Assembly: GCA_040954595.2 (NCBI GenBank)
Contig: CM082592.2
Coordinates: 372,001-436,000 of the forward strand
Direction: 5' to 3'
Length of the DNA: 64,000 nucleotides
Origin: Balanoglossus misakiensis
Lineage: Eukaryota; Hemichordata
Shown: positions 23,721 through 34,690 of the stretch, piece by piece
Layout: each line of letters starts with the position of its first letter
Position numbering within the stretch: the first letter of the stretch is position 1
Notes under the pieces: model-generated
The model's database searches: none
What the model was told of the DNA's origin: nothing
The model's input: the letters and a program-made list of their open reading frames with translations, nothing else
Program-made: the position numbers and the translations under genes

Positions 23721-23796
23721 AAGAACAAAAAAATACCCAAGTGGTTGGTTTATGGGGGGGGGGGGGTGCTCGGTGGACCCCTCCAGCCCACGGACT
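23721..23796. other. Unassigned junction sequence with G13 run
   Basis: This short unique stretch between the 376-bp repeats and resumed satellite includes 13 consecutive G (23754-23766). I recognise nothing else in it. Confidence 0.6.
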
Positions 23797-26700
23797 ATCT
23801 GCATTTTTGGAATGGTCGAAAGTTTTAACATACAATCAAAATGTCATATATGATCAGGGCACCAAATTCGAAGAACAAAGGTTTTTTTAGTTTTTTTTTT
23901 CTAAAAATGACATTTTCAAGGAAAATTTGGTAAAACGCAATTTTGTCTGCAGTGAGCCAAATTAGACGGTCTTTTGTGGAATTTGTATCGATATATACAT
24001 ACGAAGAGCATTCTATACTCCATCAGATTTCCGAAAATGTAGAAAACAGGTATTTTTTGTAATTTTCAAAAATTTACCATTTCGACCAAATTGTTATTTT
24101 CGTGTTGAATGCCGCCAGTGTCACTGCTTTTAAAAGTCATGAAAACTGTTAACATACAAGCAATTCTTTATATATGATCAGGTCACCGAATTAAAAAAAA
24201 TAAAGAATGTTTTGCCTAAAAATGACCTTTTTGGTGCAAAAACGAATACAACGCAATTTTGTATTAAATCAGCTCATTCAGAGTGCATTTTTTATAATCA
24301 GCACCATTTTTAAATATAATGGAAATTTCCTACATCATCAGATATCCAAATATGAAAAAATGATTTAGATTTTAGATGATTGTAAAAAATTAGCTGATAT
24401 CTAATAAATGTAGTATTGAACTGTTCCGTTTCCCCCCCCCCCTTCCCTTACATTATATGCGGTACGCCGATGTCAGCTTACCCGGCAGTACTGCAGGCCG
24501 TGCCCCCAACTAACGTCGGTGTTTGAAACGCCCTGGTTAAATTCGGGCTTTCTCAATAAATTGACAGGCAATAATGCAGTCCTACCCGAACAAATGTCGA
24601 GTGTTGACCCGCTGTGACTTTCCCTCTTCGGTTTGCCCGACTTAGCCAACGTCTTTGTACTAGAGTGTCGGGTCTTTTGCAGAGCCAGGCCGAAGGAAAT
24701 CCGACTTGATCACCGTTGCTAACGAACGCTAGTGTCTGTCATGGTGTGCCGGGGTTTTAGTCGAGCCAGGCCGTAGGAGATCTGACTTGATCATCGTGGT
24801 CAATGTACGCGTGTTTCCGCTCTAAAGTGCCGGGGCTTCAGCTAAACCAGGCCGTAGGAAATCCGACGTAATCACCGTTGATAACTTACGCCAGTCTGTG
24901 TCATATAGAGCCGGTGCACCAGCCGAGTCACGCCGTAGGAAATCTGACTTGATCAACGTGGTCAATGTACGCCTGTTTCTGCTCTAGAGTGCCGGGGCTT
25001 CAGCTGAGCCAGGCCGTAGGAAACCCGACGTGATTACCGTTGTTAACTTACGCCAGTCTGTGTCCTATATATAGTGCCGGGGCATCAGCCGTGCCAGGCC
25101 GAAGGAAATGTGAGTAGATCAACGTGGTCTCTGTACGCGTGTTTCTGCTCTATAGTGCCAGGGCTTTAGCCAAGCCATGCCGTAGGAAATCTGACTTGAT
25201 CAACGTTGCTTACGAACGCTAATGTCTGTCATAGTGTGCCGGGGTTTTAGTCGAGCCAAGCCGTAGGAGATCAGACTTGATCAACGTGCTATCTGTACGC
25301 GTGTTTCTGCTCTAGAGTGCCGGGGCTTTATCCAAGCCATGCCGTAGAAAATCTGACTTGATCACCGTTGCTAACGTACGCTAGTGTCTGTCATATTGTG
25401 ACGGAGATTTAGCCGAGCCAGGCCGTAGAAAAATCGACTTGTTCAACGTTACCAGTGTGCAACTGTTTCTGCTCTAGAGTGTCAGGGTTTTAGCCGACTT
25501 ATGCTGTAGGAAATCTGAGTTGATGAACGGGAATTCAATGTTAGAAAACCCGTGTGGAAAGTATCTCTACCCGTTTGAAACTAAGAATAGAATTTATTCT
25601 TATTTATTTTGTAAAAAAGACAATTTTTCGAAAAAAAAGTCGAAAATGGTAATTTTGTCTTGGGTGATTCAAATTATACCGCCTTTTCTGGAATTTGCAG
25701 CACTTTTTACAAGAGAACGACAATTCATGCTCCATAATATTTCCGAAAATGAAGAAAAGAGTTAATTGTTTAAGATTTTTCTAAAATTTACCATTTTTGT
25801 CAAAATATGGCCAAAATGGCAATTTTTTCTTGAATTCCGCAAATATCTCTGAATTTTTGGAGTGGTCGAAAGTTTTAACATACAATCAACATGTCATATA
25901 TGATCAGGGCACCAAATTCGAAGAACAAAGGTTTTTTTATTTTTTTTCTAAAAATGATATTTTCAAGGAAAATTTAGTAAAACGCAATTTTGTCTGCAGT
26001 GTGCCAAATTAGACGGTCTTTTGTGGAATTTGTATCGATATATACATACGAAGAGCATTCTATACTCCATCAGATTTCCGAAAATGTAGAAAACATGTAT
26101 TTTTTGTAATTTTCAAAAATTTACCATTAAGACCAAATTGTGGCTAAAATTGTTATTTTCGTGTTGAATGCCGCCAGTGTCACTGCTTTTAAAAGTCATA
26201 AAAACTTTTAACATACAAGCAATTGTTTATATATGATCAGGTCGCCGAATTAAAAAAATAAAGAATGTTTTGCCTAAAAATGACCTTTTTGGTGCAAAAA
26301 CGAACAAAACGCAATTTTGTATTAAATCAGCTCATTCAGAGTGCATTTTTATAATCAGCACCATTTTTACATATAATGGAAATTTCATACATCATCAGAT
26401 ATCCAAATATGAAAAAATTAATTAGATTTAAGATGATTGTCCAAAATTAGCTGATATCTGATAAATGTAGTAATAAACCGTTCTGTTCCCCCCCCCCCTA
26501 CATTACATGCGGTACGCCGATGTCAGCTTACCCGGCAGTACTGCAGGCCGTGCCCCCAACTAACGTCGGTGTTTGAAACGCCCTGGTTAAATTCGAGCTT
26601 TCTCTATAAATTGACAGGCAATAATGCAGTCCTACCCGAACAAATGTCGAGTGTTGACCCGCTGTGACTTTCCCTCTTCGGTTTGCCCGACTTAGCCAAC

Positions 26701-28187
26701 GTCTTTGTACTAATGTGTCGGGTCTTTTGCAGAGCCAGGCCGAAGGAAATCCAACTTGATCACCGTTGCTAACGAACGCTAGTGTCTGTCATGGTGTGCC
26801 GGGGTTTTAGTCGAGCCAGGCCGTAGGAGATCTGACTTGATCATCGTGGTCAATGTACGCGTGTTTCCGCTCTAAAGTGCCGGGGCTTCAGCTAAACCAG
26901 GCCGTAGGAAATCCGACGTAATCACCGTTGATAACTTACGCCAGTCTGTGTCATATAGAGCCGGTGTACCATCCGAGTCACGCCGTAGGAAATCTGACTT
27001 GATCAACGTGGTCAATGTACGCCTGTTTTTGCTCTAGAGTGCCGGGGCTTCAGCTGAGCCAGGCCGTAGGAAACCCGACGTGATTACCGTTGTTAACTTA
27101 CGCCAGTCTGTGTCCTATATATAGTGCCGGGGCATCAGCCGTGCCAGGCCGAAGGAAATGTGAGTAGATCAACGTGGTCTCTGTACGCGTGTTTCTGCTC
27201 TAGAGTGCCATGGCTTTAGCCAAGCCATGCCGTAGGAAATCTGACTTGATCAACGTTGCTTACGAACGCTAGTGTCTGTCATAGTGTGCCGGGGTTTTAG
27301 TCGAGCCAAGCCGTAGGATATCAGACTTGATCAACGTGGTCTCTGTACGCGTGTTTCTGCTCTAGAGTGCCGGGGCTTTATCCAAGCCATGCCGTGGAAA
27401 ATCTGACTTGATCACCGTTGCTAACGTACGCTAGTGTCTGTCATATTGTGACGGAGATTTAGCCGAGCCAGGCCGAAGAAAAATCGACTTGTTCAACGTT
27501 ACCAGTGTGCAACTGTTTCTGCTCTAGAGTGTCAGGGTTTTAGCCGACTTATGCTGTAGGAAATCTGAGTTGATGAACGGGAATTCAATGTTAGAAAACC
27601 CGTGTGGAAAGTATCTCTACCCGTTTGAAACTAAGAAAAGAATTTATTCTTATTTATTTTGTAAAAAAGACAATATTTCGAAAAAAGTCGAAAATGGTAA
27701 TTTTGTCTTGGGTGATTCAAATTATACCGCCTTTTCTGGAATTTGCAGCACTTTTTACAAGAGAACGACACTTCATGATCCATAATATTTCCGAAAATGA
27801 AGAAAAGAGTTAATTTTTTATGATTTTTTAAAAATTTACCATATTTGTCAAAATATGGCCAAAATGGCTATTTTTTCTTGAATTCCGTCAATATCTCTGC
27901 ATTTTTGGAGTGGTCGAAAGTTTTAACATACAATCAACATGTCATATATGATCGGGGCACCAAATTCGAAGAACAAAGGTTTTTTTATTTTTTTTTCTAA
28001 AAATGACATTTTCAAGGAAAATTTGGTAAAACGCAATTTTGTCTGCAGTGAGCCATATTAGACTGTCTTTTGTGGAATTTGTATCGATATATACATACGA
28101 AGAGCATTTTATACTCCATCAGATTTTCGAAAATGTAGAAAACGGGTATTTTTTGTAATTTTCAAAAATTTACCATTTTGACCAAAT
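23797..28187 (+). repeat. Satellite array, forward, second block
   Basis: The satellite resumes in the AT-rich half, upstream of the position where it stopped at 21238, so part of the unit is present on both sides of the insert. Unit landmarks are at 24449 and 26499 (spacing 2050). The C tract at 24449 is interrupted by TT. A 10-bp deletion removes GTGGCTAAAA near 24093. The block ends with CAAAT (28183-28187), the left copy of the BEL target duplication. Confidence 0.94.
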
Positions 28188-28523
28188 TGTGGGGAAGTAT
28201 CGTGGCAGTGATCAATACTCCCGGGAGGGGGTTCGAGTATACTGACGTCGGAAAAGAAGCGAACGATTCAATGCTAGGTAAAACACTGGTTTATTACCAT
28301 CTGAATCCAACAACAAAGTAACACCACAGAGCTCCTTACAAAATGCTGCCCGAAAGCGCCAAAACTGGGTTATATATAAGTCCCACGAACGCCGGAGCAA
28401 ACACTCAAAAATTACAATAAATCTGCTACAAGTATAAAGTTTGGCGGGAAACAAAGTCAACTCTGATAGGGTAAGAGTTTCCGTCACGTGATCCTTCTGG
28501 AGTAAATCTCTCACTTCTCCATA
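28188..28523 (-). repeat. 3' LTR of full-length BEL/Pao element
   Basis: 336 bp. It retains TTTATT on the + strand (28290-28295), i.e. AATAAA in sense. It has the 3'-type AAAATG variant also present in the LTR stub at 21239. Confidence 0.93.
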
Positions 28524-28532
28524 TTCTCCCCC
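28524..28532 (-). other. Polypurine tract
   Basis: GGGGGAGAA in sense, directly abutting the 3' LTR, preceded by GCGC. Expected position of the plus-strand primer. Confidence 0.75.
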
Positions 28533-28696
28533 GCGCAAAGGAAAGTCTCGAAAATCATCAGAAAAAAAAACATCAAATAACATGAAATATGATTAAAGTC
28601 ACCTAAAGTGTTCAAGGATAATAAACTAATGTTCATTGTGTCAGTAAACATGATAACAGTCACAATGCGATCGAAATTGTTTTCCAATTATTAAAG

Positions 28697-31600
28697 TCAA
28701 ATAGAAAGATCCGCTATTCGTACTCGAGCGGCAACTGCAGAGTCTCTGACAGGTCGTCTCGGGGGTACAACATCCGCCTTCACCGAGGAATCTTCAGAGG
28801 CTCCAGCTGTGTCGACTGTTTCAGTATTCGTGTTGGAATCTGCTCCAATACCTGTATTATCTCCAGACACAGTTGACAGCTCCTTGGAGACAACTTCCAA
28901 TTGGTACAATTTATGGATAGGTCGGTTTGTAGGACCACCTGCGGTGTTCAACTCCGCAGATCGTACCAGTTTATCATTACCGAAGATCAACCTTGTTACA
29001 GTTCCTAAATGCCATTTCGGACGTTTGTCAGTGTCACTGTGTATTATCACGACATCTCCGACCTTGATGACATTATCACGAGTTCCTTTGGTGGGATGTC
29101 GTTCACGTAGGGCAGTCAGATACTCGGACGACCATCTTCGCCAAAATTGATCGTGTAATCTTGATAGATGTTCATATCTTTTGTTGATTTCACGATTATC
29201 ACAGTAAGATGGGTCAATCACCTCTTCGTCGGTGATCTCGATGTACGGCAATGAGGTCAGTGTCCTGCCATGTAGCAAGTGATTTGGGGTCAATCCAATG
29301 TTGTCGTTTATACTGGATGACACGTACGTTAACGGCCTGTCGTTTAAAACGGCTTCAATTTCAGTCACAACTGTTGCGAGTTCATCAAAGGTTAGGTAAG
29401 CTCGACCGAGAGTTTTCCTAATAGCGTTCTTTGTCAAAGCAATCAGCCTCTCCCAGAAGCCACCAAACCAGGGCGCGCGCTTCGGTATAAACGTCCATTG
29501 TACACGATGTGCGGCGAGAAAGTCATTTACTTCTGGCGTATCAAACAGTGTTTTGATTTCATTGGCAGCCGATAAATAAGTCGATAAGTTGTCTGACAGC
29601 ATCCTACTCGGCAAAGAACGTCTCGCGGCGAATCTTCTGAACGCGTGCATGAACGTCTGGGTTGACATATCAGGAACCAGTTCTAGGTGAATGGCACGCG
29701 TCACCGCACAGGTGAATAAACAGATATAGGCTTTGGCACGTGTCCCATCTTTGGCCTTGGTATAAAGATGACCCGTGAAATCCACGCCTGTTACAGTAAA
29801 TGCTGGGACAATGTTCACTCGATAACTTGGTAGCGGCGCTTGCACTGGATTCGCGTAAGGTTTCCCGGTAACTTTGTTGCAAATGACACAACCACGTAAG
29901 ACACCGCGTACAATAATCCGAATTTTGGGGATCCAATATCTTTGCCTTATTTGTGTCACTGTAGATTGGACTCCCTGGTGAAGCGTCAGTTCGTGTGATT
30001 TCCGTATTATCAAATTTGTCAATTTATGATGCGAGGGTATCAAGGCGGGAAATCTTGTGACGAAATCGATCGGCGCGTTATGGATTCTACTCCCACAGCG
30101 AAGTACGTCTTCTTCGTCAACAAATAAGTTCAGTTGTCGAACAATGGGCGCACATGTACTCAAGTTCAATTTCACAGACTGGATTTCGGCGTCATAGAAC
30201 TGCCGTTGAATATGTTTAACCCACATATTTTCCGCTCGGTGCAGCTCATCAGGGGTAATTCTCCCGTGTTTCACCTCGGTAGATTTTTTCATCCGTGCGA
30301 CGAATCTGAGGACATAACTTGTCACTCGTAATAGCCTATCCAAGTTGTTGAATCTGGAAATGTCAACAACGTGTTGAATTCCGTAGTCATTGGGACTGGT
30401 AATTTCCAGAATTTCGCGATCTGTACATCGTCTGGCTTTGGGGGGAGCGAGTATTTCTGCGTTCTCGGTAGACTGATCGTTGATTCCGTTGCCGAAACGC
30501 GGCGGCAATCTGTCCGTCTCATCTGGTTCGATTGCGGTATGCATCACATTAACATCAAACGCTGGGCAACTAGGCCAATCGCTTGTCTTTAGCCATGTTG
30601 GTCCATTACGCCATAGTTCAGAGCGTTCCATCATTTCGTAGGTTACCCCTCTGGTTAAAAGATCAGCTGGGTTGTGTTCTGATGGGCAGTATTTCTTTGT
30701 GGACTGAAATTCGCGAATTTCATCTACTCGATTCTTCACAAACACCGGAAGTCTCTTCTCACTGTTCAGCCAGTGAAGGACAATTTGGCTGTCACTCCAT
30801 AAATAACAACGAACTATGTCATATTTGGAGGACAGGGCTTCTTTAGCGTACTTGCTGAGACGTGTGGCTATTAACGCAGCCATCAATTCCAGTCGCGGGA
30901 GTGTAGTTTCAGCCACTGGTGCGGTTCTAGTCTTCGCCATCACAAACGACGTTTGCTGTCCTCTTTTCAAATACACTACTGCCCCATACGCTCTCTGGCT
31001 TGCGTCTGCAAAGGCGTGTAGCTCGCATTCATTGTCGCCTTCAAGTTCATCAAAATATTGTCGTTCGATCTTCGTGTTTCGCGAGTCTTTGAGATCTTCT
31101 GCGATGTGCATCCGTTGAGTGTAGAGATCTGCGTTGATAGGTTCATCCCAGTCTAATTCCAGTTTCCATAGTAACTGAATGAACAATTTGGCTTTGATCA
31201 TTACAGGGGCGAGAAATCCAAACGGATCAAATAGCATCGCCACATAGCTGACAATGTCACGTTTGGTCACGAGTTCGGCACGCGACGACATATTAACCAC
31301 TTTGGAGTAAGTCAATTCGTCAGATTTTGTTGACCACTGCATTCCCAAAACGGATACATCTTCGGTGGGTTCGTTCAGATTGTCACATGTAGCGAGTTCG
31401 TTTATTTGTTGACAGTTGGAAGACCATGCTCTGAGTTTGAATCCGCCTGATGTCATCAACTCATTGGCTTCATGGTAGTATTTCATGGCGTTTTCTGCAG
31501 TATCAACTCCATCGATCACATTATCCACATAGATATTATTTCCCAATCTGTCAGCGGTGGGAAGTTGACTATTGTTCTCTAAATGCGTCTTGATAACCGC

Positions 31601-34321
31601 ATTGAGGATGAATGGGGAACAGACTGCTCCAAACAAGACAGACTTAAACTGCAAAGTTATGAAGTCACTTTCTGGGTCGTTAATGTCCGACAGCCACAGA
31701 AATTTCGTGAATTTCCTCTCATCTTCTTCCAACCGAATGTTCAGGAATGCTTTCTCAATGTCAGCTGTGAAAGCAATGTTATTGGCGCGGAATCTCAGCA
31801 GAATCGCTGGCAGGTCATTTATTAATGACGGTCCAGTTTGCAAGCAATCATTCAAACTTGGATAATTAGAATCCTTCTTACAAGAGCAATCATAAACGAT
31901 GCGAATGGGTGTTGTGGTCGAATTCTTAACCACCGGACGTTGTGGCAAATAGTGTCCGATATTCACGTCATCTTCGTCAACCTCTCCGATGAAGTCGCGA
32001 CGTCTCTGTTCATTGATTATGTCGTCATATTTCTTGATGAGTTCAGAGGGTAACCTGCGTATCATATTACGCGTGCGTTTCATGGCGACATCGTAGTTGG
32101 TGGGTAGTGGAGGGTGATCTTCCTTCCACGGTAGTTTAGCTACGTATTTTCCTCGGTCAACTCTCAAGTGCGTGTCTCTGTAAGACTCGTACGTCAACTT
32201 TTCATCAACTGTTGGATTGTCCTGAATACCGATCAATTCAAGGTCCCACATATTTTGGACCTGTGGTTCTCGGCCGATCGCAGTACTATCCATCGGTGTA
32301 TACATGTCCGTTGCGCGATCTCCATGCAGTCCGTTGATAGAGTTCTCTGAAACTACGTTACTGGTATCAGCAGTAGAAATCACGTGTAAGATATGCGCAT
32401 TAGAATCCACTTTGGGAGTTCCGAGGGGTCCGGAGAGTAAGTATCCAAATTTGGATGACACAGCAGTGGGGCCGGACGCGCCAGAAATAACGTGTGAGCC
32501 CACGAAATTCCAATATTGGTCGGCTCCGATTAGAACATCAATTGGCCACGATTGATCACTCGAAACAGGATGTGCGAATGGTAGCCCTTTCAGGTGGCTC
32601 ATATTGTGGACTTCCTGAGAAATGTGATTTGTTAAGTCCGACGATATCTCTGGAATTATCATCGCGTGAATAGTTGAAGTATTCCCGTTCAGTTCATGAG
32701 CAGTTAGTTCGGTGAATCCCATGGTGCGTACTTTGGAATCCTTGCCACCGAAGGTCGATAACTTTATGTGTTCGTGCCGCGTAGCTTTCGCGGACAGCTG
32801 ACGGGCGAATCTCTCAGTGACGAATGTCTTATTTGCTCCTTCATCAAACAGGATGACGGCATGTATGGGGGTTCCCCGTCCGACAGACAGTGGTACAAAC
32901 GCAGTTTTCAGCAGCACTGGCCCAGTGTTTATCTTCTTATCCGTAAATGTATCGGTATTAGTCAATGTTACTTTGACATCAGAAGTACTTGATGATGGCG
33001 ATGGCGAGGACGACGCTCCGGTTGGCGTCGTTGTAGCGGTGGGAACGTCGTAGTGTAGCGCAGAGTGATGACGTTTCCTACACTTTCTGCAGGAGTATTT
33101 TGATTTACACTCCGCAACTCTATGTTTTCCAAAGCAATTAAAACATAGTCTGTCCTTCTTCACAATGTCCAGTCTCTCGCGCGTATCAGTTACCACAGTG
33201 CAATTTGACGCGAAGTGTGACCCTTTGCAGAACGGGCACGTTTTGACAGGGGCGCGAAACTTCTGTTTACCTGTCATCTGCGTTTTCGTGTGAAACGCGG
33301 TTATTTCCGGTTCTCTGGTAGTGGCCATTGTTATCTCGTCGACCCGGTTGCCGGCTTGAAGGGCGTTTATCTCGTGTTGAATGGCTTTTCGTAGATCTGC
33401 TAATGTCCACGCAGCATTACCATGTTTTCTTGCTATCTGCTCTCGAATGTTAGGAGGTAATTTCTCCCGTATTATTGGAACCAAAAGTTCGCCGTATGTG
33501 GTTTCCTCCTTACCCAGCGACTGAAGACCTCGAACGTGATTTTCAATCGAGTCGTAGAAATGCCTTAAACTTTGTACGTCGGCGGTTGGGCTTTGTAGAT
33601 TCCACAACGCGGTCATATGAGCATCTACTATGAGATGGGTTTGTCCGTATCTTTCGGTCAATAAGTCAATCGCGTGCGAGTAGTTTGATTCGGTGAGTGG
33701 CAATCCGTTGATTGTTCTCGCTGCTTCATCTTTGAGTACACTCCGCAAATACGTAAACTTCTGAATGTTGTCCAAATTAGTGTCCGAATGTATCGAAGAC
33801 TTGAATACATCGAAGAAACTCGACCATTCTATTACATTACCTGAGAAAGTTTGCAGCTGGAGTTTCGGTAGAGTTACTGTTTTACGAGGCGTCGCGTTGC
33901 CGAGGCTGCTTCCCGTTACATTACCAGTACTAGTAGTAGTTGTCCGCATCTCCGATTTGTTTTTCTTGATGAAAGATGCGATGCGATGATTGTGTTCGAA
34001 GATTTCGGCCTGGTAGTCGCCTGAAGTTTCATTTTCTTCGTCAAAGTGTTCATCGTCAATTAGATTGAGGATTCTCACCTCGAGGTCGGCGAGTAGACGG
34101 ATCTTGTTCAAAAGTTGTTCGTTCAGCCCTTCCAGCGTGTCGAGTGTAGTCGGCTTGTCTGTACCGACGTCTACGAAATTGTTCATGAGGGTGTCGGCCC
34201 GGTTGAACAGTCGGGTCACTTGTGCGCGTTGACCACGACGCGATCTCTTCAGTTTTGTCAACGCTGTTGGCTGATCCTCTTGTTGTCCATCTTGTGGCGC
34301 GATGTGTTCTTGTTCCGACAT
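28697..34321 (-). CDS. BEL/Pao gag-pol polyprotein, intact (1874 aa)
   Basis: One frame encodes capsid and enzymes. Approximate order: DUF1759-type gag 150-300; zinc knuckles C362-C374 and C393-C405 (CX2CX3HX4C) and a third Cys/His cluster 411-423; DUF1758-type retropepsin with FDEG (D493); RT with the ADIEKAF block (D854) and YVDN (931-934); Pao A17-type region from about 1000; RNase H (D1106, E1145, D1177, D1220); integrase zinc site H1443/H1448/C1478/C1481; integrase core D1514, D1577, E1624; DUF5641 about 1705-1810; Ser/Thr-rich tail. DEG in place of D-S/T-G and YVDN in place of YVDD also occur in copy 1, so they are ancestral to these copies. The ATG at 34321 is 11 bp past the primer site and is shared by all copies. 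Confidence 0.96.
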   Translation of the reverse strand: MSEQEHIAPQDGQQEDQPTALTKLKRSRRGQRAQVTRLFNRADTLMNNFVDVGTDKPTTLDTLEGLNEQLLNKIRLLADLEVRILNLIDDEHFDEENETSGDYQAEIFEHNHRIASFIKKNKSEMRTTTTSTGNVTGSSLGNATPRKTVTLPKLQLQTFSGNVIEWSSFFDVFKSSIHSDTNLDNIQKFTYLRSVLKDEAARTINGLPLTESNYSHAIDLLTERYGQTHLIVDAHMTALWNLQSPTADVQSLRHFYDSIENHVRGLQSLGKEETTYGELLVPIIREKLPPNIREQIARKHGNAAWTLADLRKAIQHEINALQAGNRVDEITMATTREPEITAFHTKTQMTGKQKFRAPVKTCPFCKGSHFASNCTVVTDTRERLDIVKKDRLCFNCFGKHRVAECKSKYSCRKCRKRHHSALHYDVPTATTTPTGASSSPSPSSSTSDVKVTLTNTDTFTDKKINTGPVLLKTAFVPLSVGRGTPIHAVILFDEGANKTFVTERFARQLSAKATRHEHIKLSTFGGKDSKVRTMGFTELTAHELNGNTSTIHAMIIPEISSDLTNHISQEVHNMSHLKGLPFAHPVSSDQSWPIDVLIGADQYWNFVGSHVISGASGPTAVSSKFGYLLSGPLGTPKVDSNAHILHVISTADTSNVVSENSINGLHGDRATDMYTPMDSTAIGREPQVQNMWDLELIGIQDNPTVDEKLTYESYRDTHLRVDRGKYVAKLPWKEDHPPLPTNYDVAMKRTRNMIRRLPSELIKKYDDIINEQRRRDFIGEVDEDDVNIGHYLPQRPVVKNSTTTPIRIVYDCSCKKDSNYPSLNDCLQTGPSLINDLPAILLRFRANNIAFTADIEKAFLNIRLEEDERKFTKFLWLSDINDPESDFITLQFKSVLFGAVCSPFILNAVIKTHLENNSQLPTADRLGNNIYVDNVIDGVDTAENAMKYYHEANELMTSGGFKLRAWSSNCQQINELATCDNLNEPTEDVSVLGMQWSTKSDELTYSKVVNMSSRAELVTKRDIVSYVAMLFDPFGFLAPVMIKAKLFIQLLWKLELDWDEPINADLYTQRMHIAEDLKDSRNTKIERQYFDELEGDNECELHAFADASQRAYGAVVYLKRGQQTSFVMAKTRTAPVAETTLPRLELMAALIATRLSKYAKEALSSKYDIVRCYLWSDSQIVLHWLNSEKRLPVFVKNRVDEIREFQSTKKYCPSEHNPADLLTRGVTYEMMERSELWRNGPTWLKTSDWPSCPAFDVNVMHTAIEPDETDRLPPRFGNGINDQSTENAEILAPPKARRCTDREILEITSPNDYGIQHVVDISRFNNLDRLLRVTSYVLRFVARMKKSTEVKHGRITPDELHRAENMWVKHIQRQFYDAEIQSVKLNLSTCAPIVRQLNLFVDEEDVLRCGSRIHNAPIDFVTRFPALIPSHHKLTNLIIRKSHELTLHQGVQSTVTQIRQRYWIPKIRIIVRGVLRGCVICNKVTGKPYANPVQAPLPSYRVNIVPAFTVTGVDFTGHLYTKAKDGTRAKAYICLFTCAVTRAIHLELVPDMSTQTFMHAFRRFAARRSLPSRMLSDNLSTYLSAANEIKTLFDTPEVNDFLAAHRVQWTFIPKRAPWFGGFWERLIALTKNAIRKTLGRAYLTFDELATVVTEIEAVLNDRPLTYVSSSINDNIGLTPNHLLHGRTLTSLPYIEITDEEVIDPSYCDNREINKRYEHLSRLHDQFWRRWSSEYLTALRERHPTKGTRDNVIKVGDVVIIHSDTDKRPKWHLGTVTRLIFGNDKLVRSAELNTAGGPTNRPIHKLYQLEVVSKELSTVSGDNTGIGADSNTNTETVDTAGASEDSSVKADVVPPRRPVRDSAVAARVRIADLSI

Positions 34322-34332
34322 CTTGCTCGGTT

Positions 34333-34350
34333 ATCCTGGTCTCGGCACCA
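34333..34350 (-). other. Primer binding site of full-length BEL element
   Basis: TGGTGCCGAGACC... in sense, four bases inside the 5' LTR. Same sequence as in the two degenerate copies. The candidate primer is tRNA-Phe-like, inferred from partial similarity only. Confidence 0.62.
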
Positions 34351-34354
34351 AAAA

Positions 34355-34690
34355 TGTGGGGAAGTATCGTGGCAGTGATCAATACTCCCGGGAGGGGGTT
34401 CGAGTATACTGACGTCGGAAAAGAAGCGAACGATTCAGTGCTAGGTAAAACACTGGTTTTTTACCATCTGAATCCAACAACAACGTAACACCACAGAGCT
34501 CCTTACAAAAAGCTGTCCGAAAGCGCCAAAACTGGGTTATATATAAGTCCCACGAACGCCGGAGCAAACACTCAAAAATTACAATAAATCTGCTACAAGT
34601 ATAAAGTTTGGCGGGAAACAAAGTCAACTCTGATAGGGTAACAGTTTCCGTCACGTGATCCTTCTGGAGTAAATCTCTCACTTCTCCATA
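34355..34690 (-). repeat. 5' LTR of full-length BEL/Pao element
   Basis: 336 bp. On the minus strand it has a CACGTG box (34652-34657) and a TATA-like run (34538-34547) for the promoter. The AATAAA of the other LTRs is AAAAAA here (base 34460), so the upstream poly(A) signal is lost while the 3' LTR keeps it. Confidence 0.92.
34538..34547 (-). promoter_or_regulatory. TATA-like box in BEL 5' LTR
   Basis: TTATATATAA, conserved in every LTR copy that covers this position (800-809 in copy 1). It is likely the core promoter for the genomic transcript. Transcription start not determined. Confidence 0.55.

Larger units (their letters stand above)
28188..34690 (-). mobile_element. Full-length BEL/Pao LTR retrotransposon
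   Basis: A complete 6503-bp element: LTRs 28188-28523 and 34355-34690 (336 bp each), 5-bp CAAAT duplications at 28183-28187 and 34691-34695, primer site, polypurine tract and a single uninterrupted gag-pol ORF. I count six differences between the LTRs. There is no env-like frame between pol and the 3' LTR (only ~170 bp). A 5-bp duplication fits BEL/Pao integration. Structurally it could be autonomous, subject to the altered RT box noted for its CDS. Confidence 0.95.

Noticed and set aside
28524-28696. Possible env gene between pol and the 3' LTR of the intact BEL element
   Set aside because: Only about 170 bp lies there, with no open frame of significance.
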